A stretch of DNA of 64,000 nucleotides, taken from assembly GCF_000716715.1 (NCBI RefSeq), contig NZ_JNYJ01000060.1, positions 10,912-74,911 on the forward strand. Reading direction: 5' to 3'. The position numbers were made by a program, and so were the translations under genes. Position 1 is the stretch's first letter; the number at the start of each line of letters is the position of its first letter. This document shows, piece after piece, positions 24,895 through 33,631 of this stretch. This DNA comes from Dactylosporangium aurantiacum. Lineage in GTDB: Bacteria; Actinomycetota; Actinomycetes; Mycobacteriales; Micromonosporaceae. The notes under the pieces are model-generated. The model saw only the letters and a program-made list of their open reading frames with translations. It ran no database searches and was not told where the DNA came from.

Positions 24895-25653
24895 ATGTCG
24901 AAAATCCGCCACATGCCGGTGGCGCCGACGAAGGTGACCGAGCACGGCTCCGGCGCGTTCATCGACCGGCACCGGCACGACCAGCACCAGCTGGTCTACG
25001 TCAGCCGCGGGGTCATCGCCGTGCAGACCGAGGCCGGCGGGTGGGTCGCGGCCGCGGACCGGGCCGTGTGGATCCCCGCCGGGTGCTGGCACGAGCACCG
25101 CTTCCACGGCGCGAGCGCGTTCCACACCGTCGGGTTCCCGCCGCGGGACCCGCCGCTGCCGGCCGGGGCGCCGACCGTCGTCGCCGTGGGGCCGCTGCTG
25201 CGGGAGCTGTTGGTCGCGTGTACGGATCCCGCGCTGCCCCAGGACGAGGAGGTCCGGCTGCGGGCGGTGATCCGCGACCGGCTGCACCGCGCGCCGCAGG
25301 AGCCGGTGGCGCTGCCGGCCGCGCGCGACGGCCGGCTCGCCGCGGCGTGCGCGATCGCGGCGGACCGGTTGGAGGAGCCGCGGACGCTGTCGTCGCTGGC
25401 CCGCCTGGCCGGTGCGAGCGAGCGGACCCTGGCCCGGCTGTTCCGCGCGGAGTTCGGCATGACGTATCCGCAGTGGCGCACCAACGTCCGGGTGTACCGG
25501 GCGATGATCCTGCTCGCCGGGGGACTGCCGGTCACGGCGGTGGCGCACCGGTGCGGGTTCGCGACGCCGAGCAGCTTCGTCGACACGTTCCGCCGGGCGA
25601 CCGGCCTGACACCGGGCGTCTACCAGGCCCGGGAACGCGCGGGCGGCGCGTAG
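24895..25653 (+). CDS. AraC-family regulator with N-terminal cupin domain
   Basis: A 252-residue regulator. The N-terminal cupin has FIDRHRHDQHQLVYVSRGV and AVWIPAGCWHEHRFHG, the usual effector-binding fold of this subfamily. The C-terminal double helix-turn-helix (about 150-245) has RTLSSLARLAGASERTLARLF and LPVTAVAHRCGFATPSSFVDTF with FRRATGLTPGVYQARE. A TATTCT at 24881-24886 lies 8 bases before the ATG, so the mRNA is probably leaderless. The divergent MFS gene is the likely target. Confidence 0.93.
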   Translation: MSKIRHMPVAPTKVTEHGSGAFIDRHRHDQHQLVYVSRGVIAVQTEAGGWVAAADRAVWIPAGCWHEHRFHGASAFHTVGFPPRDPPLPAGAPTVVAVGPLLRELLVACTDPALPQDEEVRLRAVIRDRLHRAPQEPVALPAARDGRLAAACAIAADRLEEPRTLSSLARLAGASERTLARLFRAEFGMTYPQWRTNVRVYRAMILLAGGLPVTAVAHRCGFATPSSFVDTFRRATGLTPGVYQARERAGGA

Positions 25654-25696
25654 CGGGGCGGCGCAGCTCCCCGGGTCTGCGCCGCCGGTGGGAAGA

Positions 25697-26161
25697 TCAG
25701 CCGCAGTGCTTGAGGTGCGACCGGATCTCGGCCGGGACGTTGGCCTGGCACACCCCGTCGGTGCCGCCCATGACCGCGGCCCACGTCTTCTTCGCCGCGT
25801 CGTACTTGAACACGACCACGGCCGCGTCCATCGCCTCCGGCTGGGTCAGCGCCGTCGCGTACCCCTGGTAGCAGCTGATGTCCTTGAAACCCTTGCCGAG
25901 CAGGATGGAGCCGGCGACCTCGGCGTTGGCCTGGAACGCCTTCTGCAGCGTGGTCGCGTCGACGGGACAGCCCCCGCCGGCCGGGCCCGACGCGGCCGGT
26001 GCCGCGCTCGTCGGCGCCGCGGCGCTCGACGTGCCGGCCGCCGGCGCCGCGCTCGACGCGGCGGTGTTCGCCGGTGCCGCGGTGGTGTCGGCCGGGTCCT
26101 CGGAGGAGCACCCGGCGAGGGCGATCGCCGCGAAGGCGACCGGGAGCAGCGCTCGTGTCAT
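25697..26161 (-). CDS. Lipoprotein, unknown function
   Basis: A 154-residue exported lipoprotein with lipobox IALAGC, a 45-residue Ala/Ser/Thr/Pro linker and a compact domain of about 90 residues (CPVDATTLQKAFQANAEV, FKDISCYQGYATALT, VVVFKYDAAKKTWAAVMGG, CQANVPAEIRSHLKHC) with four Cys that could form two disulfides. It resembles the small Cys-containing actinomycete lipoproteins of unknown role, and its linker plus domain plan is like the lipoprotein at 38585-39169. ATG 26161 or the GTG one codon upstream is the start; AAGGA lies upstream. Confidence 0.75.
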   Translation of the reverse strand: MTRALLPVAFAAIALAGCSSEDPADTTAAPANTAASSAAPAAGTSSAAAPTSAAPAASGPAGGGCPVDATTLQKAFQANAEVAGSILLGKGFKDISCYQGYATALTQPEAMDAAVVVFKYDAAKKTWAAVMGGTDGVCQANVPAEIRSHLKHCG

Positions 26162-26266
26162 CACACGCGGAATCCTTGCGCCTGCGGCCCTCGCGTGGTT
26201 GTCGGCTAGCGGACATCTACATTGGACAGACGGGTGATGCGTCGCGGGTCGCCGTGCGCCCGGTCC

Positions 26267-26905
26267 CTATTCGATCAGGATCGCGGCGGCGGTGGTGCGC
26301 ACGTACCAGCGCTCGAAGTCCACAGTGGACCAGCCGCGGCGCCGCACGAGCCAGTCGTAGTTGTGCCAGTCCATGGCGAGCCACAGCACGTCGGCGAGCT
26401 GCTCGACGGTGAGCGCCGGGTCGGTCCGGCCGGTGCCGGCCAGCTCGGCGGCGAAGCGGGTCATGCCCGTGCGGCGCTCCTGCTCGTTCTTGGCCAGGAT
26501 CGCGGCCGCGTCGGGGTCCGCGGTGGCCGCGCCGGCCAGGGCGAGCATCACGTCCGCCTGCCGGGCGTGGGTCTCGGCCAGGTGCCGGGCGTAGCGGGCC
26601 AGCTTGTCGCGCGGGTCGGGCAGCGCCTGGATGTCGGCCACGAACTGGCGGTCGGGCAGCGCGACGGGCTCGTCGTCGCCGGCGATCGTGCGGTCCACCA
26701 GGTCCGACAGCAGCTGCCGTTTGGTGCCGAACGCCGCGTAGACGGTCTGCACCGCCACCCCCGCCTCGGCGGCGACGGCGGTGAGCGGGGTCGCGGCGTA
26801 GCCGTCGCGGACGAACAGCCGGCCGGCCGCGTCGAGGATCGCCGCCCGGGTCAGCCGCGCCTGCCGCTGCCGCCCCGACGCGTCGTACCGCCTCTTGACA
26901 GCCAT
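26267..26905 (-). CDS. TetR-family repressor
   Basis: A 212-residue TetR protein: GRQRQARLTRAAILDAAGRLF, then the helix-turn-helix TPLTAVAAEAGVAVQTVYAAF with the typical FGTKRQLL continuation, and a helical C-terminal ligand domain ending WYVRTTAAAILIE. It is divergent from a two-gene operon, and the gap holds two tandem CTATT/AATAG palindromes, so it probably represses both directions. Confidence 0.92.
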   Translation of the reverse strand: MAVKRRYDASGRQRQARLTRAAILDAAGRLFVRDGYAATPLTAVAAEAGVAVQTVYAAFGTKRQLLSDLVDRTIAGDDEPVALPDRQFVADIQALPDPRDKLARYARHLAETHARQADVMLALAGAATADPDAAAILAKNEQERRTGMTRFAAELAGTGRTDPALTVEQLADVLWLAMDWHNYDWLVRRRGWSTVDFERWYVRTTAAAILIE

Positions 26906-26920
26906 CCGGTCAGCGTAGTG

Positions 26921-26955
26921 TCCTATTCAATAGAGGTTTACTCTATCCAATAGGA
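26921..26955. promoter_or_regulatory. Tandem TetR operators (CTATTCAATAG and CTATCCAATAG)
   Basis: Two 11-bp palindromes, CTATTCAATAG (26923-26933) and CTATCCAATAG (26943-26953), are centred exactly 20 bp apart (two helical turns) and together form a larger 15-bp-arm inverted repeat around GTTTA. They lie 16 bp from the TetR start and just upstream of the AGGAG of the divergent operon, an AT-rich island in this genome. The layout fits cooperative binding of two TetR dimers. Confidence 0.85.
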
Positions 26956-26962
26956 GTGCATC

Positions 26963-27253
26963 GTGTACGGAGTGGTCCAGCAGATGCCCGGCGTGTCCGA
27001 GCGCGAGTACCGCACGGTCGAGCGTCACCTCGGCCCGGACCGGCCGCCCGGCCTGGTCGCGCACGTCGCGGGCCCCTACGAGGAGGGCTGGCGGGTGCTG
27101 AACATCTGGGTCGACGAGGCATCGTTCCGCCGGTTCCAGTCGGAGCGGCTGGCGCGCGCGGCCGGGCTGGCGGCGCAGGAGGAGGGCTTCGACCCGGGCA
27201 AGGCGGCGGGCTTCAGCTCGTTCGCCGTCACCGGCGACGAGCTGCCGTTCTGA
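26963..27253 (+). CDS. Small dimeric alpha/beta-barrel-like protein
   Basis: A 96-residue protein: VVQQMPGVSEREYRTVERHL, VAHVAGPYEEGWRVLNIWVDEASFRRFQSE. The beta-alpha-beta pattern with a VLNIWVDEASFRRF strand-helix is typical of small ABM/ferredoxin-like dimeric barrels. Some members are monooxygenases but no catalytic residues can be assigned here. GTG 26963 has AGGAG six bases upstream, right next to the TetR operator. Its stop overlaps the methyltransferase start (TGATG). Confidence 0.75.
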   Translation: MYGVVQQMPGVSEREYRTVERHLGPDRPPGLVAHVAGPYEEGWRVLNIWVDEASFRRFQSERLARAAGLAAQEEGFDPGKAAGFSSFAVTGDELPF

Positions 27254-28083
27254 TGGAGCCGGCGGCCTTCTGGCAGGCGGCGGCGCCGGGCTGGATCCGG
27301 CACGCCGACCGGCACGACGTGCGGGCGCGCCCGCTCGGCGAGGTCGCGCTGCGGGCCCTGGCGGTGCGGCCGGGCGAGCGGGTGCTGGACGTCGGCTGCG
27401 GCTGCGGCGGCACCACCGCCGAGCTGGCCGCGGCCGCGGGTCCGGCCGGCGCCGCGGTGGGCGTCGACCTGTCCGTCGCCATGATCGACGCGGCGCGCGC
27501 CCGGTTCCCGGGCCCGCGGTTCGTGGCCGCCGACATCGAGGCCGTCGACGCCGTGCCCGGCGGCCCGTTCGACGCCGCCTACTCGCGGATGGTCCTCATG
27601 CTGCTGGCCGACCCGGTCGCCGGCTGTGCCACGGTCCGCCGCTGCCTGCGCCCCGGCGGCCGGCTCGCGGCGACCGTCTTCCGCGCCGGCCCGGGCAACG
27701 CCTGGCTGCCCGCGGCGATGCTCGGCGCCGCCCCGCACCTGGGCGCCCTGCCCCCGCTGCCGGTCGGCGCGGAGCCCGGCCCGTTCGCCCTGGCCGACCC
27801 GGAGCGGATCGCGCGGGTGCTGGCGGCGGCCGGGTTCACCGACGTCGCCGCCGAGCCGCACGACGTGGTCATGACGGCGCCCGACGACCCCGACGACGTC
27901 GCGGAGTGGCTGATCGAGCTCGGCCCGGCCGGCGCGCCGTACCGGCAGGCCACCCCCGACGCCCAGGCCGCCGCCCGGGGCGGCGCGGCGAGGCTGCTCG
28001 CCCGCTTCCGCGAGCCCGGCACGGGCTACCGCATCCCGTCGGCGCTGTGGCTCGTCACCGCCCGCACCGCCGGTCCCGCCTGA
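27253..28083 (+). CDS. Class I SAM-dependent methyltransferase
   Basis: A 276-residue methyltransferase with motif I VLDVGCGCGGTTAEL, acidic motif VGVDLSVAMIDAARARF, DIEAVDAVPGGPFDAAYSRMVL and CLRPGGRLAATVF. The N-terminal FWQAAAPGWIRHADRHD helix and the C-terminal PEERIARVLAAAGF-like insert suggest a small-molecule substrate of the Methyltransf_11/25 group. It is translationally coupled to the small barrel protein and under the same TetR operators, so the pair may modify or detoxify one compound (inference). Confidence 0.88.
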   Translation: MEPAAFWQAAAPGWIRHADRHDVRARPLGEVALRALAVRPGERVLDVGCGCGGTTAELAAAAGPAGAAVGVDLSVAMIDAARARFPGPRFVAADIEAVDAVPGGPFDAAYSRMVLMLLADPVAGCATVRRCLRPGGRLAATVFRAGPGNAWLPAAMLGAAPHLGALPPLPVGAEPGPFALADPERIARVLAAAGFTDVAAEPHDVVMTAPDDPDDVAEWLIELGPAGAPYRQATPDAQAAARGGAARLLARFREPGTGYRIPSALWLVTARTAGPA

Positions 28084-28105
28084 CGCCGCCCGCCGGCGGC
28101 GGTGG

Positions 28106-28666
28106 TCAGCGGCTGCGCAGGCCGTCCAGGGCGACGCCGAGGACCCGGTCGCGCTGGGCGCCGTCGACGAAGCCGCCGGCGGTCAGGCCGCTGATCATGC
28201 GCAGCGTGTCGTCGAACGTGACGTCGGTGCGCACCGAGCCCGCCTGCTGTGCGCGGGCCAGCAGCGGCTCGCCGACGCGGTAGATCTCCGAGCGGCAGTG
28301 CCGGAACATGGCCGAGTCGCGGTTGAGCGCCTCGTAGATCGCCCGTTTCGTCGCGGTGTACGCCACGAACCGGTGCAGCCACGACACCAGCGCCTCCCAC
28401 GGCGGCAGGCCGGCGACCTCGTCGGCGGTCCGGCACAGCTGCTCGATCTCGCCGATGTACACGGTCTCGAACAGGTCCTGCCTGGTGGGGAAGTTGCGGT
28501 ACAGCGTGCCGATGCCCACCCCGGCCCGCCGCGCGATGTCCTCCAGGGACGCCTCGGTGCCGTGCTCGGCGAACGCCTCGCGGGCCGCGGACAGCAGGGC
28601 GTCGAAGTTGCGTCTGGCGTCGGCGCGCTGCGGGCGGCGGACGGCGACAGGGGACTCGGCGGACAT
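28106..28666 (-). CDS. TetR-family repressor of the divergent MFS exporter
   Basis: A 186-residue TetR protein: RRNFDALLSAAREAFAEHG, then EASLEDIARRAGVGIGTLYRNF as helix-turn-helix, with PTRQDLFETVY following, and a C-terminal domain of the SACE_7040/transcriptional-repressor type. ATG 28666 is preceded by GGAGATCACG; a GTG 15 bases upstream is possible. It is divergent from an MFS exporter with two GGAGG-N4-CCTCC palindromes between them, the standard autoregulated repressor-exporter pair. Confidence 0.93.
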   Translation of the reverse strand: MSAESPVAVRRPQRADARRNFDALLSAAREAFAEHGTEASLEDIARRAGVGIGTLYRNFPTRQDLFETVYIGEIEQLCRTADEVAGLPPWEALVSWLHRFVAYTATKRAIYEALNRDSAMFRHCRSEIYRVGEPLLARAQQAGSVRTDVTFDDTLRMISGLTAGGFVDGAQRDRVLGVALDGLRSR

Positions 28667-28699
28667 CGTGATCTCCAGCACGCGGAAACGATTGGATCC

Positions 28700-28737
28700 G
28701 GAGGCACCCCTCCGCTAATGTGGAGGCGTACCTCCAC
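28700..28737. promoter_or_regulatory. Two GGAGG-N4-CCTCC operators between TetR and MFS exporter
   Basis: GGAGG-CACC-CCTCC (28700-28713) and GTGGAGG-CGTA-CCTCCAC (28720-28737) share the same 14-bp core. The second abuts a TACTGT that may be the -10 box of the exporter. This core is of the type reported for TetR repressors of actinomycete exporters, so binding by the adjacent TetR protein is likely. Confidence 0.82.
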
Positions 28738-28764
28738 TACTGTACCGCGTCCGGGGGAAATCCG

Positions 28765-30180
28765 ATGACACGCGCACTCACCCTCAGCCCGCCACCGGTC
28801 GCCACCGCGCCGGCGACCGCGGGCCGCTTCACCTTCGTCGCGCTCGCCGCCGCGGCGGCCGCCTTCTCCATGCTCCAGTCGCTGGTCAGCCCGGTGCTGC
28901 CGACGATCCAGCGGGACCTGCACACCAGCCAGAGCACGGTCACCTGGGTCCTGACCGCGTGGCTGCTCTCCGCCGCCGTCGCCACCCCGATCATGGGGCG
29001 CATCGGCGACATGTACGGCAAGCGCCGCACCCTCCTCGTCGCGCTCGCGGCCATCGCGGTCGGCTGCGTGATCGCCGCCGTCGCGCCGAACGTCGGGGTC
29101 CTCATCGTCGGGCGGGTCATCCAGGGCCTCGGCGGCGCGGTGTTCCCGATCTCGTTCGGCATCCTGCGCGACGAGCTGCCCCCGGCGAGGGTGGCGTCCG
29201 CGATCGGCGGGCTGTCCGCGGTGATCGCCGTCGGCGGTGGCCTCGGCGTGGTCCTCGCCGGGCCGATCGTCGACGCGCTGGACTGGCGGGCGCTGTTCTG
29301 GATCCCGACCGTGGTCGTGGCCGGCACGTTCGCCCTCGCGCTGCGGTTCGTGGCCGAGTCGCCGGTCCGCGCGCCCGGCCGGATCAACTGGCTCGCCGGT
29401 GCGCTGCTGTCCGGGTGGCTGGTCGCCCTCATCCTGCCGCTGAGCAAGGCCCCGGTCTGGGGGTGGACGTCGGTGAAGGTCGTCGTGCCGCTGATCGCCG
29501 CCCTGATCCTCATCGTCGCGTGGGTGCTGGTGGAGCTGCGCTCCGCGGAGCCGCTCATCGACATGCACATGATGCGGCTGCCGGCGGTGTGGACGACCAA
29601 CCTCGTCGCGCTGCTGTTCGGCGCGGGGATGTTCGCCACCTACGCGTTCCTGCCGCAGTTCCTGCAGACCCCGCGCTCGACCGGGTACGGGTTCGGCACC
29701 ACCGTCACCGGCGCCGGGCTGGCGATGCTGCCGATGCTGGTCACCATGGCCCTCGCCGGGTTCGTGAGCGGCCCGTTGACCGCGTACGTGCCGACGAAGG
29801 TCCAGCTCCTGCTCGGCACGATGACCGCGGCGCTGGCCTGCGGCGCGCTCACCCTGTTCCACGACGCGTACTGGCAGGTCGCGGTCGCGACCGGCGCCTT
29901 CGGCGTGGGGCTCGGCCTGACGTTCACCGCCATGGTGAACCTCATCGTGCACACCGTGCCGGCCGGGCAGACCGCCGTGGCCAGCGGCATGAACGCCAAC
30001 ATCCGCACGATCGGCGGCTCCCTCGGCGCCGCCGTCGCCAGCGCCGTGATCACCGCCCACGTGACCCCGGCCGGCCTGCCGCTGGAGTCGGGCTACACGT
30101 ACGCCTTCGCCGTGCTGACCGCGATGCTGGCGGCCGCGGCGGTGATCGCCGTCCTCGTGCCCCGCGGCCGCCGGGCGTGA
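28765..30180 (+). CDS. DHA2-family (14-TM) MFS drug exporter
   Basis: A 471-residue exporter with about 14 membrane segments. Landmarks are SLVSPVLPTIQRDL (TM1), TVTWVLTAWLLSAAVATPIMGRIGDMYGKRR (motif A GRIGDMYGKRR), VGRVIQGLGGAVFP (motif B) and GGGLGVVLAGPIVD (motif C, antiporter signature). The ATG follows CGGGGGAAATCCG. A perfect stem terminator lies 7 bp after the stop. Expression is expected to be induced when the divergent TetR repressor binds the exported compound. Confidence 0.93.
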   Translation: MTRALTLSPPPVATAPATAGRFTFVALAAAAAAFSMLQSLVSPVLPTIQRDLHTSQSTVTWVLTAWLLSAAVATPIMGRIGDMYGKRRTLLVALAAIAVGCVIAAVAPNVGVLIVGRVIQGLGGAVFPISFGILRDELPPARVASAIGGLSAVIAVGGGLGVVLAGPIVDALDWRALFWIPTVVVAGTFALALRFVAESPVRAPGRINWLAGALLSGWLVALILPLSKAPVWGWTSVKVVVPLIAALILIVAWVLVELRSAEPLIDMHMMRLPAVWTTNLVALLFGAGMFATYAFLPQFLQTPRSTGYGFGTTVTGAGLAMLPMLVTMALAGFVSGPLTAYVPTKVQLLLGTMTAALACGALTLFHDAYWQVAVATGAFGVGLGLTFTAMVNLIVHTVPAGQTAVASGMNANIRTIGGSLGAAVASAVITAHVTPAGLPLESGYTYAFAVLTAMLAAAAVIAVLVPRGRRA

Positions 30181-30186
30181 CGCGAC

Positions 30187-30211
30187 GGGGGTGCCCGCGG
30201 TGGGCACCCCC
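30187..30211 (+). terminator. Terminator after the DHA2 exporter
   Basis: GGGGGTGCCC (30187-30196), loop GCGGT, GGGCACCCCC (30202-30211): a perfect 10-bp stem 7 bp after the stop codon and 27 bp from the end of the converging LamG gene. Confidence 0.85.
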
Positions 30212-30237
30212 TGCGGCGGGGCCGCGGTCAGCCGCGG

Positions 30238-31038
30238 TCAGCCGCGGGCGATCCAGACGTCGTCGAGGGTGCCGTGGAACTGGTCGTTGTCCTTGCCGTT
30301 GCCCTTGCCGCCGATGCTCAGCGGCACGGTGTTGACGACCGACAGCTCCGCGGGCAGCACGGCCGAGCCGTGGACGGCGTCGTCGACCAGCATGGTCAGC
30401 GAGGTGCCGGACCGGCGGCACTCCAGGCGGTGCCAGGCGCCGTCGGAGACCGACACGTCCGACATCGCCACGTGGATCGCGTGCACCGCCGCGTCGGCGA
30501 ACACGCAGCTCGGGTGGCCCGCCGCGCCGTCGATCTGCAGCTTGTACTGCGTGCCGGACGCCGAGTACCCCTTCTGCACGATGTTCTGGCCGGAGCCGGT
30601 GTCCTTCTTCGTCAGCCGGACGGTCGCGCCGTACCGGATCGGGCCGGTGCCCGGGTTGAGCTCCGGGGCGTCGGGTGTCTGCAGCACGGCGTGCGGGCAC
30701 TTCGCGCCGGCGCAGCGGGCCGGGAAGTCCGCCGCCCGGCCGGCCAGGCGCTCGGCGAGGCGGACCTTGCCGCCGTGCCCCGCCGACGAGGTGAGCGTGT
30801 GGCCGTGGCCGGAGTCGTCGGCGACGATGGCGCCGTTGCTGGCCGCGTCGAACGTGTACCGGGCCACGATCACCGGCGCGGCGACCTCCGCGGTCAGCTC
30901 TGGTGCCGCGACGGCACCGTGCGCCCGGGCGCCCGCCGGCCCGGCGCCGCCGAGCGTCATCCCCAGTGCCGCGAACGTCAGGACTGCCGGTCGTATGACC
31001 CTCATGCGGCCGCCGTACGTGTTCCCCCATGTCTTCAT
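30238..31038 (-). CDS. Secreted LamG/concanavalin-like domain protein
   Basis: A 266-residue exported protein. A signal peptide (IRPAVLTFAALGMTLGGAGPAGARA) is followed by one jelly-roll domain (about 55-266) with APVIVARYTFDAASNGAIVADDSGHGHTL-type opening strands, IRYGATVRL, NIVQKGYSASGTQYKLQID, DGAWHRLECRRSG and GTLDDVWIARG, the order of LamG_3 carbohydrate-binding domains. No catalytic residues are expected; the role would be glycan or surface binding. ATG 31038 sits about 11 bases after TATGAC on its strand (near-leaderless); an internal ATG at 31005 is also possible. Confidence 0.82.
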   Translation of the reverse strand: MKTWGNTYGGRMRVIRPAVLTFAALGMTLGGAGPAGARAHGAVAAPELTAEVAAPVIVARYTFDAASNGAIVADDSGHGHTLTSSAGHGGKVRLAERLAGRAADFPARCAGAKCPHAVLQTPDAPELNPGTGPIRYGATVRLTKKDTGSGQNIVQKGYSASGTQYKLQIDGAAGHPSCVFADAAVHAIHVAMSDVSVSDGAWHRLECRRSGTSLTMLVDDAVHGSAVLPAELSVVNTVPLSIGGKGNGKDNDQFHGTLDDVWIARG

Positions 31039-31182
31039 GCCCGAAATGTGTCATATTGAGGCCGTAACCTCCGCGCATTTCCCCCAACGTGTCGGACGCA
31101 ATCCGTGACCGAACGGTTGACGCATGGTCACCCAAACCGGATGTCCGGTCATCGCCGACGCGATTCTGGGAGACTCGCAGGC

Positions 31183-32256
31183 ATGCGGGTTGCGGCGGGG
31201 GCGGCGGCGTTGCTGGTGCTGAGCGCGCCGGTGACGTGGGTGGTGCCGGCCCGGGCGCACGCGCCGACGCGGGTGTCCGGCGCGCCGGTCGAGGTCTGCC
31301 GCATCACCGATCCCGCGGTGACCGAGGTGTCGGGGCTCGCGGTCACCCCGACGGGCTATCTGGTGGAGAACGACAGCAATCCCGACCCGGCGAAGACCCG
31401 AGTGTTCACGCTCGACAAGGCGTGCCGGGTGACCGGCAGCGTGCAGTATCCGCGCACCGCCCGCGACCCCGAGGACCTCGCGATCGACCGCAAGGGCACC
31501 GTGTGGGTCGCCGACATCGGCGACAACGGGCCCATGACCGGCGGGTCCGGCAACCGCCGCAGCACCGTCGCGCTGTGGACGATGGCGGCCGGCTCGACCA
31601 ACCTCAAGATCCATCGCCTGGTGTATCCCGACGGGCTGCCCCGCGACGCCGAGGCGCTGCTCATCGACGGGCAGGGCCGCCCGGTGATCGTCACCAAGGA
31701 CGCCAGCGGCGAGGTGTTCCGCCTCGACACGCCGCTGCCGACCGACAACACCAGCGGCGCGAAGCTCACCAGGGTCGGCGTGTTCGAGCCGCGGCGCACC
31801 GGCACGTCCAACCCGTGGGGCTTCCTCGGCGTCGCCTGGGTCACCGGCGGGGCCGTGTCCGCCGACGGCACCCGGGCCGTGGTGCGCACCTACGCCGACG
31901 CGTACGAGTTCGAGGTCACCGGCGGCGACGTCGCCAAGGCGATCACCTCCGGCAAGGCGACCGTCACGCCGCTGCCCGACGAGCCGCAGGGGGAGGCGAT
32001 CGCCTACACCGCCGACGCGGCGAGCCTGCTGACCGTCTCCGACCAGAACGGTCCGGCCGTCATCCTGCGGTACCCCAGCGGCCTGAAGCCGCCACCGCCG
32101 CCCAGCAGCGCCGCGGCACCGGCCAGCCCGCTCGCGGCGGCGCCGCCGGCGTCCCCGGCCAGGGCGGTGCCGCGCGCCCCGCTGCTGCTCGGCGCCTTCA
32201 CCGTGGTCGCGTTGATGCTGGTCGCGGCGGTCGCCAGGCGTGCCAGGAGGCGTTGA
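31183..32256 (+). CDS. Secreted beta-propeller-like protein with C-terminal membrane anchor
   Basis: A 357-residue exported protein. The signal peptide (AAALLVLSAPVTWVVPARA) precedes a propeller-like body: EVSGLAVTPTGYLVENDS, PEDLAIDRKGTVWVADIGDN, DAEALLIDGQGRPVIVTKD, GGAVSADGTRAVVRTYADAYEF, GEAIAYTADAASLLTVSD. The repeated (E/D)xLAxxxxGxxxxxx(D/S) blades resemble NHL/SMP-30-like domains. A Pro/Ala linker, a membrane helix (LLGAFTVVALMLVAAVA) and RRARRR end the protein, so it is anchored facing outwards. ATG 31183 was chosen since a GTG 78 bases upstream would add a non-signal N-terminus. Ligand unknown. Confidence 0.8.
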   Translation: MRVAAGAAALLVLSAPVTWVVPARAHAPTRVSGAPVEVCRITDPAVTEVSGLAVTPTGYLVENDSNPDPAKTRVFTLDKACRVTGSVQYPRTARDPEDLAIDRKGTVWVADIGDNGPMTGGSGNRRSTVALWTMAAGSTNLKIHRLVYPDGLPRDAEALLIDGQGRPVIVTKDASGEVFRLDTPLPTDNTSGAKLTRVGVFEPRRTGTSNPWGFLGVAWVTGGAVSADGTRAVVRTYADAYEFEVTGGDVAKAITSGKATVTPLPDEPQGEAIAYTADAASLLTVSDQNGPAVILRYPSGLKPPPPPSSAAAPASPLAAAPPASPARAVPRAPLLLGAFTVVALMLVAAVARRARRR

Positions 32257-32287
32257 GCACCCACGGTGTCGACTCGGGAGCGCTCAC

Positions 32288-33535
32288 ATGACACGATTCA
32301 CCGACAGGCGGCAGTGGTCGGGGGAGGGGTTCGCGGCGGTGGTGCGCATCGAGGTCGAGCGGGCCACGACCCGTGACATGCGCCGGCGCAACCGGTCGAC
32401 GTTGCTGTCCGAGCTGTTCTTCCGCGGTCCGCTGAGCCGCCACGACCTCAGCCGGATCACCGGGCTGAGCGCCGCGACCGCCAGCAGCGTCACCGGTGAG
32501 CTGCTCCAGGAGGGCCTCATCATCGAGGCCGGGCAGATCGACTCCGACGGCGGCCGGCCGCGCGTGCTGCTGCGGGTCAACCCCGACTTCGGTCGGCTGG
32601 TCGGCGCCGACGTCGGCGAGACCGGCGTCAAGGTCGAGCTGTTCGACCTGGCGATGCACCGGCTGGCCACGGTCGACGAGCCGCTGCCGTCGTCCCGGCC
32701 CGACCCGGAGGCCGTCGCGGGGCAGCTGCTCGCCGGCATCCGCGAGGTCCTCGGCGGCACCGACCCCGCCGACGTCATCGGCATCGGCATCGGCGTGCCC
32801 GGCACGGTCGAGCAGTCCGACCCCGTGCGCGTGCACGCCCCCACCATCGGCTGGCGCGGCATCAGCCTCGACGGCCTGCTGCGCGACGGCGGCCTGACCG
32901 CCCCGCTGTTCGTGGAGAACGGCGCGAAGTCCCTCGGCCAGGCCGAGATGTGGTTCGGCGCGGGCCGCGGCGCCGCCAACGCCGTCATCGTCCTCGTCGG
33001 CTCCGGTGTCGGCGCCGCCGTCATCACCAACGGCACCCTCTACCGCGGCGCCAGCAGCAGCGCCGGCGAGTGGGGCCACACCACCGTCGTCTACGGCGGC
33101 CGCCAGTGCCGCTGCGGTGCCCGGGGCTGCCTGGAGGCCTATGTCGGCGCCGAGGGCATCCTCGACCGCTACCGGCAGGTCAAGCCCGACCTCGTGCGCG
33201 GCACGGACGAGCTCGCCGACGTCGCGGCCCTCATCGACGCCGGCACCCCCGAGGCCGACGCCATCCTGTCCGAGACCGCCGGCATGCTCGGCGCCGGCAT
33301 CGGCAACCTGGTCAACCTGTTCAACCCCGAGCGGGTCGTGCTCGGCGGCTGGGCCGGCCTGGCCCTCGGCGCCCGGCTGCTGCCCCAGATCCGCGCGGCG
33401 GCGGGGGAACAGGCCCTGGAGCACCCGTTCGGCCAGGTGTCGATCGAGCTGTGCGAGCTCGGGCCGGACGCGGTCGCCTTCGGCGCCGCCACCCTGCCGA
33501 TGGCGGAGCTGCTGCGCCGCGCCTCCCGGCCGTAA
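32288..33535 (+). CDS. ROK-family transcriptional regulator (NagC/XylR type)
   Basis: A 415-residue sugar-responsive repressor. The N-terminal helix-turn-helix is LSRHDLSRITGLSAATASSVTGELL (about 50-75), followed by the ROK domain with GADVGETGVKVELFD (phosphate-1-like), IGIGIGVPG, FVENGAKSLGQAEMWFG, SGVGAAVITNG and the zinc motif CRCGARGCLEAY. The N-terminal extension before the HTH is longer than usual. ATG 32288 has GGGAG upstream. Typical ligands are sugars or amino sugars; the lectin enzymes and amino-sugar importer elsewhere in the window are possible but unproven targets. Confidence 0.93.
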   Translation: MTRFTDRRQWSGEGFAAVVRIEVERATTRDMRRRNRSTLLSELFFRGPLSRHDLSRITGLSAATASSVTGELLQEGLIIEAGQIDSDGGRPRVLLRVNPDFGRLVGADVGETGVKVELFDLAMHRLATVDEPLPSSRPDPEAVAGQLLAGIREVLGGTDPADVIGIGIGVPGTVEQSDPVRVHAPTIGWRGISLDGLLRDGGLTAPLFVENGAKSLGQAEMWFGAGRGAANAVIVLVGSGVGAAVITNGTLYRGASSSAGEWGHTTVVYGGRQCRCGARGCLEAYVGAEGILDRYRQVKPDLVRGTDELADVAALIDAGTPEADAILSETAGMLGAGIGNLVNLFNPERVVLGGWAGLALGARLLPQIRAAAGEQALEHPFGQVSIELCELGPDAVAFGAATLPMAELLRRASRP

Positions 33536-33631
33536 CGGCCCGGCGCGCGGCGGTGCGCCGGCCGGCGGCGCGCGGGTGCGAGCCCGGCCTGTGTGGTGTT
33601 GCGCTCCGGCCTGAGCCACCGCGTCCGCCGG

